Below the pieces are notes generated by a model. That model did not search any database. It saw only the letters and a program-made list of their open reading frames with translations, and was not told the DNA's origin. 5,605 nt of DNA from NCBI GenBank assembly GCA_002311385.1, contig DCAE01000003.1:1-5605 (forward strand). The letters run 5' to 3'. This DNA is from Dehalococcoidia bacterium UBA1141 (GTDB lineage Bacteria; Chloroflexota; Dehalococcoidia; Lucifugimonadales; UBA3495). The position numbers and the translations under genes were made by a program. Below, in pieces: positions 1-5,504 of this stretch (the first letter of the stretch is position 1; every line of letters starts with the position of its first letter).

Positions 1-203
1 CATCCCGACACGGAAGAAGCGATGGTCATCGTTGAAGGGACACTAGAGGCGGTGCTGGGAGACGAAGTGGTCACGCTGGGTCCAGGGGCACTATCTTAAC
101 CCCGGCAGAAGTGAAGGACGGTTTCGTGAACCGCTCAGAGAGCAAAGCGGCATTGCTGGCTTCTTTCCCCAAGACATCCTTCCAGCGCCTCACGGCTGAC
201 TGA
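1..203 (+). pseudogene. Cupin-domain protein, 3' part, frameshifted
   Basis: The frame opening at base 1 reads HPDTEEAMVIVEG and on to VVTLGPG, then hits TAA at 97-99. A different frame picks up the same fold without a gap (TILTPAEVKDGFVNRS) and ends in LTAD at a TGA, 201-203. The two halves join as a normal small cupin: the first carries the histidine/glutamate motif 1 (H1, E6, G13), the second the PxxxxxGFxN motif 2. The simplest repair is one missing base near 87-90, restoring GPGDTIL. In motif 2 the residue just before GFVN, usually a metal-binding His in this family, is Asp (GAC at 117-119, one base from CAC). The protein starts left of the window, so total length and substrate are unknown. 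The frameshift may be a real mutation or a sequencing error. The gene is convergent with the minus-strand operon. Confidence 0.75.
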
Positions 204-1372
204 TCGCGTCGTCGGTGATGCCTTTTTCTGCTGCAGGAGACCCTTCTTTCAACATGCCGGCCGACCCCAAAAGCGTCTCCCTCAGCTCTCCGGACGTCAC
301 AGCTTCGCTCACCACCCGCGGCCAGGCCCATTTCTCCATCTCCCGGACGACCCTGATCACAAGGCAAAAGCAGGTTTGGGCCACCTGTGAGATTGCTGCC
401 CAAGGTCTCCCCAATTGGTGACCGGACCAAAACCTGCATTCTGGGCCGAAGGGCCAATTCCCCACGGTTGGCCAGGGCCATAACCACCCGTTGATGTCCG
501 TCCGGCGTTTCTTCCAGCTCAATGCCAGTCAGGCTCAGAGCGGCGTTCACGGCAAAGGAGATTTCCTTCGTCGTCGGCTGCTCTCCGCCATAATTGATTG
601 TCACCTTGGCTGAATATGTTTCACCTTCGGTCAATGCTAAACCAGGTTCGGCGGAGAATCTAAGACCTTCTGCAGGTAGCACCAATTCTACGGCGGGGAA
701 TGCCGGCTTTTCGGCCAAAGCGCCCGCCAGCCTAGTGACCTCCACCGATCCTGCCATAGAAAAGTGCAAATTCCCTGTGTTGTCCGCGCTCACGTTGAAA
801 CCAATCAGCCCGTTGGGCTCCAATACCGGCACAAATCCTCGGATTTCCGCCGTCCTGATTAACGGATTTTGTCCTTGAACGTTAACAGCCACCGGGACAT
901 CGGATTGGGCGTCGGTAACCCCAAAATTCTGGAGGGGGTCCACAGACTTGACGTCAAAGCCAACCAAGGCGCATCGACCGCCCGATTCCATATCCTGGTC
1001 CGGAACCACTACCTTTATCTCGACGGTTTTCTCCTCAAACCCGGCCATCAAGAACTGGGCGGGTTCGACCTTGATCCAATCCGTGGCAGATAGATCCGAT
1101 TGTCCGGCCAATACCACTACGTAGGACGCAATCTGAACCGTGTGGGGAGATATGCTGGAAACCGTGATGATCTGGCTCGATGAAGCTCCCGGTGCCAAGT
1201 TCACTTCCACTATGTATGGCGAAATAAACACTCAAACATCATCGGCCCGGACCAAAGGAGCCGGATAATGGCCCACCACGGTCCATCCAAGTGCCGCTAA
1301 AATCAGAAAGGCCACCAATCTTATAGTTATAAGTGCACCTGGGGCCGGTAGAGAGAATGTATTATTTGCCAT
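190..1372 (-). pseudogene. Exported Ig-like (DUF916-like) protein, interrupted by in-frame TGA and 3' frameshift
   Basis: The ATG at 1372 lies 3 bases after the stop of the upstream membrane protein gene, with GGAG six bases before it. It opens 46 codons with a hydrophobic segment (about residues 18-33, LVAFLILAALGW) and ends ...RADDV. A TGA at 1234-1232 follows, and the same frame then continues as VFISPYIVEVNLAPG and on for about 290 clean codons. This continuation looks like two or three extracytoplasmic beta-sandwich repeats. Recognisable pieces are an SPYxVEVxLAPG start as in DUF916/WxL-associated domains, an NTGNLHFSMAG segment followed by VLPAEGLRF and YSAKVTINYGGEQ, and a last unit with ANRGELALRP. 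After about position 362 the frame turns into unlikely sequence. If kept, it would run to 71 antisense to the cupin; another frame stops at 190, overlapping the cupin by 14 bases. Both frames hold patches that could be genuine, so more than one indel is possible. Probable role: an envelope accessory protein of the operon, function unknown. Confidence 0.65.
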
Positions 1373-1375
1373 GGG

Positions 1376-2926
1376 CTACTCCACTATGGGCCGGGATACT
1401 ATCCAAAGGCTAACGATGGTATAGATAACCATCAAACCCAGCATGGGCAGCTGGCTTTTAAGCACCAACTCCTTATTAGTAAAGAGCGCGATGGCTCGAA
1501 TATGGGCTAGGTATACTGCGATCATATGGCCAATGACTATCACGGCTATGGAGAAGAACCAAATGAACCTGGCGTTGGTTATCCCGATATCAATCAGGTA
1601 ATCTCTGGTGCCAAACAGGTTCCAATCGAAGCCAAATGGGTCGGAAACCAGCGGAATTATCAACTGGCCTTGAATCAGCAGGAAACTCAGGAAGTGGGCA
1701 AAGTTATAGGCCAGGGCAATGGGTATCAGAGAAAATACAAAGGCCTTCGCCAAAGTGCTTGCGGTCAACTGACTCCCGGTCATCAGGCCCATCAGGTGGG
1801 CGAAACCGAAATAGACTAGAGCGAACGCCAATGGTATGCCAACCAGACCCATGGTGTTGGCGATAGTCACGCCATTTAGCCATTCTCTGGTCAGACCGGG
1901 GAACCAGGTAACGAACTTGCTCTGCACCTCAACCCACTCTGGAGTGGCACCAAAACCATCGAAGGTGACCATCGCCAAGATTAGAATTACCATGGCTAGA
2001 ACGTCACCGCCAACGGTCCCAATGTTGTTCAGGCCAACGGCGGGAGGACGCAGGTCGAACTGGGGCTCATCCGCGTATTCTGCGCACTCATAGCAGTCCA
2101 CGCACCCATCTCCCTGTTCCTGGGCGGAACATGCTTCGGAACTGCATAATTCACAAACTTCGCTTTCAATCACCCGAACCTCGGTGATGGAAAAGCGGGC
2201 CAAGTAGCCAAACACCACGGAAAAGACCTCCCCATGCTTCAGCCACCTGTGCTTGCCAAACAGCAACATTCCCCCAAACGTAATTACACTGTAAGTAAGC
2301 ACCATGGCCGCTAATCTTCGAGGTTCAGCGCTGCCACCATAGGCATTTTCCGCCCAAGCGAAGGCGAACAACAGGGCGACAGCGGGCCAGATTCCCAGCT
2401 TTTTCGGGTAATCCCGCCCGTAGGAAAACTCTCCATCGGGCCGAATCACCGCATACAGGCCCTCTGCCCAACCGTATATCGCTTTCCATGGGTTTACTAA
2501 GGCCCACAGGTTTCCGAATAAGGCCACGAAAAAGCCCATGCCCACCCACCATATGACCCAAATGAAGGTGGGAGCGAAATTCATTGATGGCCTGGGATCG
2601 CCAAAAACCGCAACGGCCACTATCAGGCCAAGGAGGAAAACTGCGAACATCTTAATCGGCAAAATCACAGGCCCTGCCAACACCAATCGGGAGAGTGGAT
2701 GCCGAATCAAGTTGAAGCGGGGATAACTAAATCGCTGAGCCTCCCCTTTCACCACCAAGCCAATCATGGCGAATGACAGAACCACTGCCGCTCCGCCTCC
2801 TACCATAAAGTATGAAAGGGGCACGGGCAGATCGTATCGTTCTCCGAAGCCGTGGGCGTAAGCTGGCTGAGCAAGCAATGCTGCGCTGATGGCCAAAAAC
2901 GCCAAGAGAAATTTTGGTCGAAGCAT
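1376..2926 (-). CDS. Polytopic membrane protein of the family annotated 'fenitrothion hydrolase', with six-Cys loop
   Basis: This 516-residue protein starts at ATG 2926, supported by AAAGG six bases upstream. Residues 1-24 form a signal peptide ending in PAYA, so the mature chain is predicted to start HGFGERYDLPVPL, the hallmark of a family labelled 'fenitrothion hydrolase' in databases. I recognise it from memory; the label rests on few characterised members and says little about native function. About ten membrane segments follow, roughly at 37-59, 82-109, 119-144, 178-196, 205-224, 304-324, 355-380, 393-427, 453-478 and 492-511. Later ones carry histidines: H377, H411 (AHFLSF), H467 and H475 (GHMIAVYLAH). 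Between segments at about 258-281 is a cysteine-rich loop, CxxC-x4-C-x8-C-x2-C-x2-C, suited to binding Zn or an Fe-S cluster. Neighbours are a cupredoxin-like lipoprotein upstream and an Ig-like protein 3 bases downstream. A role in envelope metal (copper) handling is inferred, not shown. The reading frame is intact. Confidence 0.85.
   Translation of the reverse strand: MLRPKFLLAFLAISAALLAQPAYAHGFGERYDLPVPLSYFMVGGGAAVVLSFAMIGLVVKGEAQRFSYPRFNLIRHPLSRLVLAGPVILPIKMFAVFLLGLIVAVAVFGDPRPSMNFAPTFIWVIWWVGMGFFVALFGNLWALVNPWKAIYGWAEGLYAVIRPDGEFSYGRDYPKKLGIWPAVALLFAFAWAENAYGGSAEPRRLAAMVLTYSVITFGGMLLFGKHRWLKHGEVFSVVFGYLARFSITEVRVIESEVCELCSSEACSAQEQGDGCVDCYECAEYADEPQFDLRPPAVGLNNIGTVGGDVLAMVILILAMVTFDGFGATPEWVEVQSKFVTWFPGLTREWLNGVTIANTMGLVGIPLAFALVYFGFAHLMGLMTGSQLTASTLAKAFVFSLIPIALAYNFAHFLSFLLIQGQLIIPLVSDPFGFDWNLFGTRDYLIDIGITNARFIWFFSIAVIVIGHMIAVYLAHIRAIALFTNKELVLKSQLPMLGLMVIYTIVSLWIVSRPIVE
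1379..1382 (-). promoter_or_regulatory. Shine-Dalgarno GGAG for the Ig-like protein gene
   Basis: Reading the minus strand, GGAG lies inside the last codons of the upstream membrane protein gene, six bases before the ATG at 1372. It supports that ATG as the true start, even though a TGA follows 46 codons later, and suggests translational coupling of the two genes. Confidence 0.6.
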
Positions 2927-2932
2927 AAGTTA

Positions 2933-2937
2933 CCTTT
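2933..2937 (-). promoter_or_regulatory. Shine-Dalgarno AAAGG of the polytopic membrane protein
   Basis: On the minus strand AAAGG precedes the ATG at 2926 by six bases. It fixes the start that gives a complete signal peptide. Confidence 0.55.
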
Positions 2938-2949
2938 GGCGAATCTGGC

Positions 2950-2963
2950 GGCGCCCCGGCGCC
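2950..2963. repeat. GC-rich quasi-palindrome GGCGCC-CC-GGCGCC between operon genes
   Basis: In the 107-base gap between the cupredoxin-like gene and the membrane protein gene, two GGCGCC blocks are separated by CC. RNA could fold this as a short GC hairpin about 24 bases before the start codon of the membrane protein. No U-tract follows, so it does not look like an intrinsic terminator. It could affect mRNA stability or translation initiation, or mean nothing. Confidence 0.35.
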
Positions 2964-3033
2964 TGCTTTTCCAAGCATACCGGATACTGCCGCCGTTCAA
3001 GCCTATTTACTCATTGTCTTGATTCAGGGATGA

Positions 3034-3447
3034 TTATCGAGGATTTACCTCCAATATTCCGATTTCTATCTCTTCTTCATCATCGTCATCATGTTCATCG
3101 TCTCCGTCTTCGTGTTCGTCCTCGGCAGCGGCGTGAAAGGTGATTTTGAACCTGCCTGTGATGTCCGCAAGGACGAAGAGATCCGTCGGTACTCCTGCTG
3201 GCACGTCCATTTCAATGTCATAGCCGTGAAGATGGAATTCCCCGGCTTCCTCAGTGTCTATCTTTAGTGTCACCATGTCACCTTGCTTCACCTGAATAGT
3301 TGCCGGCGTCAAGCTCCCGTTTTCCAACTTTATCGGGATTTCCAGTTCCTCCGGGTCACTGCCGCCGCAAGCGGCGATCAAAGTAAGTAATATCGCTGCC
3401 ATGACGAGGGAAAAAATCGGTCTCTTGATACAATTTTGGGTGCACAT
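3034..3447 (-). CDS. Cupredoxin-like lipoprotein with Asp/Glu/His-rich insert
   Basis: The ATG at 3447 is chosen because AAGGAG lies six bases upstream (3459-3454) and because it yields a lipoprotein signal: MCTQN, hydrophobic core 11-25, lipobox IAAC with Cys27 as the lipidated residue. An in-frame ATG at 3567 would add 40 residues lacking any signal character. The mature part (about 28-137) resembles EfeO/cupredoxin_1-type domains: a strand-forming stretch with NGSLTPATIQVKQGD, then FHLHGYD (H72, H74), VPAGVPTDLFVLADITGRFKITFH (in two pieces, H105 last), and a final EIGILEVNPR strand. The Cys-containing ligand loop of true blue copper proteins is absent. In its place lies an Asp/Glu/His tract at about 109-127, encoded by GA-rich low-complexity DNA at 3064-3121. 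It probably sits outside the cytoplasmic membrane as a metal-binding or metal-delivery protein; electron transfer through a type 1 copper site looks unlikely. It is third in the minus-strand gene series. Confidence 0.8.
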   Translation of the reverse strand: MCTQNCIKRPIFSLVMAAILLTLIAACGGSDPEELEIPIKLENGSLTPATIQVKQGDMVTLKIDTEEAGEFHLHGYDIEMDVPAGVPTDLFVLADITGRFKITFHAAAEDEHEDGDDEHDDDDEEEIEIGILEVNPR

Positions 3448-3453
3448 ATCCAG

Positions 3454-3459
3454 CTCCTT
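3454..3459 (-). promoter_or_regulatory. Shine-Dalgarno AAGGAG that sets the lipoprotein start
   Basis: On the minus strand AAGGAG stands six bases before the ATG at 3447. It rules in favour of the short form of the protein beginning MCTQNC over the longer frame from 3567. Confidence 0.75.
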
Positions 3460-3599
3460 GGCTAAATTGAATGATTGATAAGAAAATTCGGCGGCGCGGA
3501 ACGCATCGCAAGGCTGGCCAAGACAATGCGCGGGTTTAATACGGGCGATTCTGACCACGCGATACACGTTGACCAGCGAGCGCTGGGAAATGGGAGGAG

Positions 3600-4124
3600 C
3601 TAGAGTTGAGGGGGTTTGTCGAGCGGTTGGATATTTTGGTTCTCAGGAATCTTGTTTCCAACAATTAGGGCGAATTCGTGGAGTCCTGGTGGGAGGTCGG
3701 AGAAAATCCAAGGACCTTGGTCGGTGGATAGAGCCATTGGGAAGTGGCTCTGTGCCAAAGCGTCAACAGGCGTTAGATATACAACTGCCGGAGAGCTGGA
3801 GAACGGTCCACTTGGCCCACCGCCGACTGCGGCGCCGGCAATTGGATTGTGGTGTGCGTGGAGTGAATCAAATTGATGTTGATGCTCAAGGTCAAGATGT
3901 CCACCATCATGCCCAATGAAGGCGTGGGAATGATGATGTGTTCTTTCGGCGAAATGATGATCAAATCCCGGCCCCAAGGCTGAAAACAGCAGAAGAACCA
4001 ACGATACACTCACCAAGAACCGGACCAATAAACGGTTGCCGAGCCGAGAATCCCAACTCGTTCGGCTTCTGTCCCATTCGCGGCTGTCTATCTCAATAAT
4101 GCGGAAACCGGAGATTGTGACCAT
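3600..4124 (-). CDS. Membrane-anchored histidine-cluster protein
   Basis: This 174-residue protein belongs to no family I can name with confidence. Residues 1-30 are charged, 31-50 form one hydrophobic segment (signal anchor or uncleaved signal), and 56-92 hold 13 histidines (56, 57, 63-65, 67, 72, 76, 81, 83, 89, 91, 92) interspersed with Asp and Glu. The remainder (about 95-174) is Gly/Pro/Ser-rich, then more ordered, and ends PPQL before TAG. The cluster is typical of proteins that bind Cu, Zn or Ni loosely, as in periplasmic metal sponges; a DUF2946-like small copper protein is one loose comparison. The ATG at 4124 has only a weak Shine-Dalgarno (TTGAG). A TTG at about residue 33 is an alternative start, but would leave few positive charges before the hydrophobic segment. 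Gaps of 112 bases upstream and about 152 downstream leave room for internal promoters, but I see no convincing one. Confidence 0.65.
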   Translation of the reverse strand: MVTISGFRIIEIDSREWDRSRTSWDSRLGNRLLVRFLVSVSLVLLLFSALGPGFDHHFAERTHHHSHAFIGHDGGHLDLEHQHQFDSLHAHHNPIAGAAVGGGPSGPFSSSPAVVYLTPVDALAQSHFPMALSTDQGPWIFSDLPPGLHEFALIVGNKIPENQNIQPLDKPPQL

Positions 4125-4236
4125 AACTCAATCGTACACCTGGGAATGGGTTTACAGGTATATTCAGTCTGGACGGGATTTTGCATTGGTCAATCAGACA
4201 GGCCGGACAGCTAACCTGCCTTAAGCGCGGTGATTC

Positions 4237-4815
4237 TTAGCTTTCCTCCGGTTTCTGGCTGCCCTTTCCGGGAAACCTTCCCCAAATAAAGACGCCTACT
4301 GCCAGGATGATTACCACAAGAGCGGCCATCATAATGAAATTGAGGCCTCTTCCTCCTTCTTTCACTTCTAGAGGAACCATTAAGGTGGTCTCACCCAAGT
4401 CCGAAATAACGGCTAACCTGATTTGCCAGAGACCCACAATGTCGAAAGGCAGGTCGGTCTCGAAGAAACTGGGTGTGTAGTCGTTTGGTGCCGATATATC
4501 TTCGAACCCCGTTGAGCCTTCAGGGCCTGTGGCTGATACATTCACTGTTGCTGAGGTCACAATATCGTCAGTAACCAAAGAGCGCAGGAGGATGCTGATG
4601 TGGGTGGTGCCAACGACTGCTTGCCCAGGCAACAAGCTGATATCAATCACATAGGGTCCGGATTCTTGGGAAGAGATCAACTTAGCCCGGCCATTTGCTT
4701 GTGCTGAGCCAGGGACTAACAGGCCAATAGTCATCAATATAACGATGGTCGCCAAGAGCGGTGCTGTGCTCAAACCGACCGTGACATTTAACTTGATGAA
4801 TATCCAACACCTCAT
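4237..4815 (-). CDS. YtkA/FixH-like secreted domain protein with C-terminal membrane anchor
   Basis: This 192-residue protein has a long signal peptide (1-40, hydrophobic 18-36, cleavage after GSAQA). A beta-sandwich domain follows at about 43-151, with YVIDISLLPGQAVVGTTHI, then a strand VNVSATGPEG, an acidic/aromatic turn NDYTPSFFETDLPF, and GLWQIRLAVISDLG. This pattern matches YtkA-like/FixH-type domains, often encoded beside copper proteins and cytochrome oxidase assembly genes. A second hydrophobic helix (159-178) then a basic tail GRFPGKGSQKPEES place the C-terminus in the cytoplasm, so the domain faces the envelope. It is the first gene of the minus-strand series. No Shine-Dalgarno precedes the ATG at 4815; a start slightly further in, at a non-ATG codon, cannot be excluded. 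The domain contains no histidine cluster (one His, H72), so it may act as a partner or chaperone and not as a metal store. Confidence 0.75.
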   Translation of the reverse strand: MRCWIFIKLNVTVGLSTAPLLATIVILMTIGLLVPGSAQANGRAKLISSQESGPYVIDISLLPGQAVVGTTHISILLRSLVTDDIVTSATVNVSATGPEGSTGFEDISAPNDYTPSFFETDLPFDIVGLWQIRLAVISDLGETTLMVPLEVKEGGRGLNFIMMAALVVIILAVGVFIWGRFPGKGSQKPEES

Positions 4816-4824
4816 CGATAACTT

Positions 4825-4854
4825 ATATTAACACCGCTATTTCGGAGGCATCAA
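4825..4854 (-). promoter_or_regulatory. Candidate sigma-70-type promoter of the minus-strand gene series
   Basis: On the minus strand TTGATG (4854-4849) and TAATAT (4830-4825) are separated by 18 bases; each matches the consensus at four of six positions. Transcription would start around 4818-4816, almost at the ATG at 4815, which fits the lack of a Shine-Dalgarno and hints at a leaderless transcript. The match is weak and AT-rich DNA yields such pairs by chance. Confidence 0.25.
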
Positions 4855-4907
4855 ACCCATAGGACTAATTCGACGAATCACAGCTTGCTTTTTATGGGGC
4901 GATGGGG

Positions 4908-4981
4908 CTCCAAAACGGGAGTCCCGTTTGCCGTCGCCACGACAGGTTCAAAATCGGGGGCACCAAAAGTACTTGGTTTTG
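4908..4981. repeat. Direct repeat copy A (74 bp) with 17-bp palindrome
   Basis: This copy aligns without gaps to copy B 86 bases downstream; by eye about 51 of 74 bases agree, most strongly in CAAAACGGG, TCCCGT, AAAATC and GCACCAAAAG. At 4913-4929 it contains a perfect dyad, AAACGGGA-G-TCCCGTTT. Near its end CCAAAA (4963-4968) can pair with TTTTGG (4977-4982). Because 86 is not a multiple of three, the repeat is conserved as DNA or RNA and not as peptide. Confidence 0.7.
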
Positions 4982-4993
4982 GCCTGCTTATAT

Positions 4994-5067
4994 CCTCAAA
5001 ACGGGGATCCCGTGCGTCCAGACCAGAACGAGTGTAAAATCAGGAGCACCAAAAGGACCTATTTTTG
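4994..5067. repeat. Direct repeat copy B (74 bp) with ACGGG-GAT-CCCGT dyad
   Basis: This is the second copy of the imperfect direct repeat. Its dyad at 5001-5013 keeps ACGGG and CCCGT around a three-base centre, although the centre differs from copy A (GAT versus AGT). The outer arm has lost pairing (GCG in place of TTT). The two dyads are 86 bases apart, near eight helical turns. It may be a dispersed intergenic repeat family, paired operators, or remnants linked to the recombinase next door. Confidence 0.65.
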
Positions 5068-5074
5068 ACGAAGA

Positions 5075-5240
5075 ATGGCGACTAGACCAACGATTACACT
5101 GCCCTTAGCCCTATGTAGGGTTATGTGCCCCGAGCCGGATCTAACGAGCCGGCGCACCGACAAAGACCTTGAACTAATCCTAGAGGGCATAGATTCGATA
5201 TGGGGACAGGCTGACATACAATTCAGCCAAGAATCCATTG
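5075..5240 (+). pseudogene. N-terminal remnant resembling a matrixin-like metallopeptidase
   Basis: From the ATG at 5075 the frame reads MATRPTITLPLALCRVM and then RRTDKDLELILEGIDSIWGQADIQF. A pattern of beta-strand, short linker, helix and 'xxIWxQAxIxF' is familiar to me from bacterial proteins related to matrixin-type zinc metallopeptidases, where it precedes the catalytic HExxH part. That part is missing: around 5215-5240 the sequence changes to serine recombinase tail in another frame, and the original frame ends meaninglessly at 5329. No Shine-Dalgarno is visible, and an in-frame TGA at 5066-5068 bounds the start. The family assignment is from memory of sequence style and is tentative. 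Confidence 0.35.
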
Positions 5241-5502
5241 GGCCCAGGCGCCGCCGGCTTTGCCCAACCTGGAACGAGCTGCAGCCCTATTGGAAGATCT
5301 GCCTAGGTTGTGGATGCACTCATTGGTAACCCACGAGCAACGGGAATCACTAGTCCGGTCAGAATTCCGACGTATTAACATCGACGGGAAGGAGTTCGTA
5401 AGCATCGAACCACAGGCAGCTTACGTTCCTCTTTTCGCCACAATTGTGGCACGAGAAGAATTTGGGTATCGAGTGCTTAAGTATACTCTATCTCCACCAT
5501 AA
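5215..5502 (+). pseudogene. C-terminal fragment of a large serine recombinase
   Basis: The frame open from 5215 to TAA at 5500-5502 becomes recombinase-like at about 5239. It shows LERAAALLEDLPRLW, then a helix with HEQRESLVRSEFRRI, then a strand pair IDGKEFVSIEP and YVPLFATIVAR. This is the arrangement at the C-terminus of the large serine recombinases (resolvase/invertase superfamily with the long C-terminal domain), after the coiled-coil region. The N-terminal catalytic domain with its serine and the zinc ribbon are absent, so only about the last 80-90 of some 500 residues survive. No credible start codon exists in this frame (TTG at 5260 is the first option) and there is no ribosome site. 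It is most likely inert debris from an integration or rearrangement. Confidence 0.65.
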
Positions 5503-5504
5503 AA

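Noticed and set aside
71..189. Ig-like protein extending antisense through the cupin gene to position 71
   Set aside because: The peptide there is Arg/Cys-rich shadow of the cupin codons, and the cupin reading on the plus strand is clearly the real one.
1526..2093. Plus-strand open frames opposite the polytopic membrane protein
   Set aside because: They are antisense shadows with no ribosome sites; the minus-strand frame has a signal peptide and regular membrane segments.
3050..3121. Short tandem repeat of CATCGTCAT/CTTC type
   Set aside because: It is low-complexity DNA explained by the Asp/Glu/His codons of the lipoprotein tail, not a separate repeat element.
3448..3567. Longer form of the cupredoxin-like lipoprotein starting at 3567
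   Set aside because: It would bury the lipobox 67 residues in, and the strong AAGGAG belongs to the ATG at 3447.
4930..4966. tRNA-like 3' end (GGTTCAAAATC...GCACCA)
   Set aside because: The T-stem does not pair properly, no acceptor, D or anticodon arms can be drawn upstream, and the matching part of copy B lacks the GTTC.
4908..5067. Two-repeat CRISPR array
   Set aside because: The copies are too long and too divergent, and the intervening 12 bases cannot be a spacer; no cas gene is nearby.
4902..5108. Plus-strand open frame of 68 codons across the repeats
   Set aside because: The 86-base repeat offset changes frame between the copies, so the similarity is not at peptide level; there is no ribosome site and the translation resembles no known protein.
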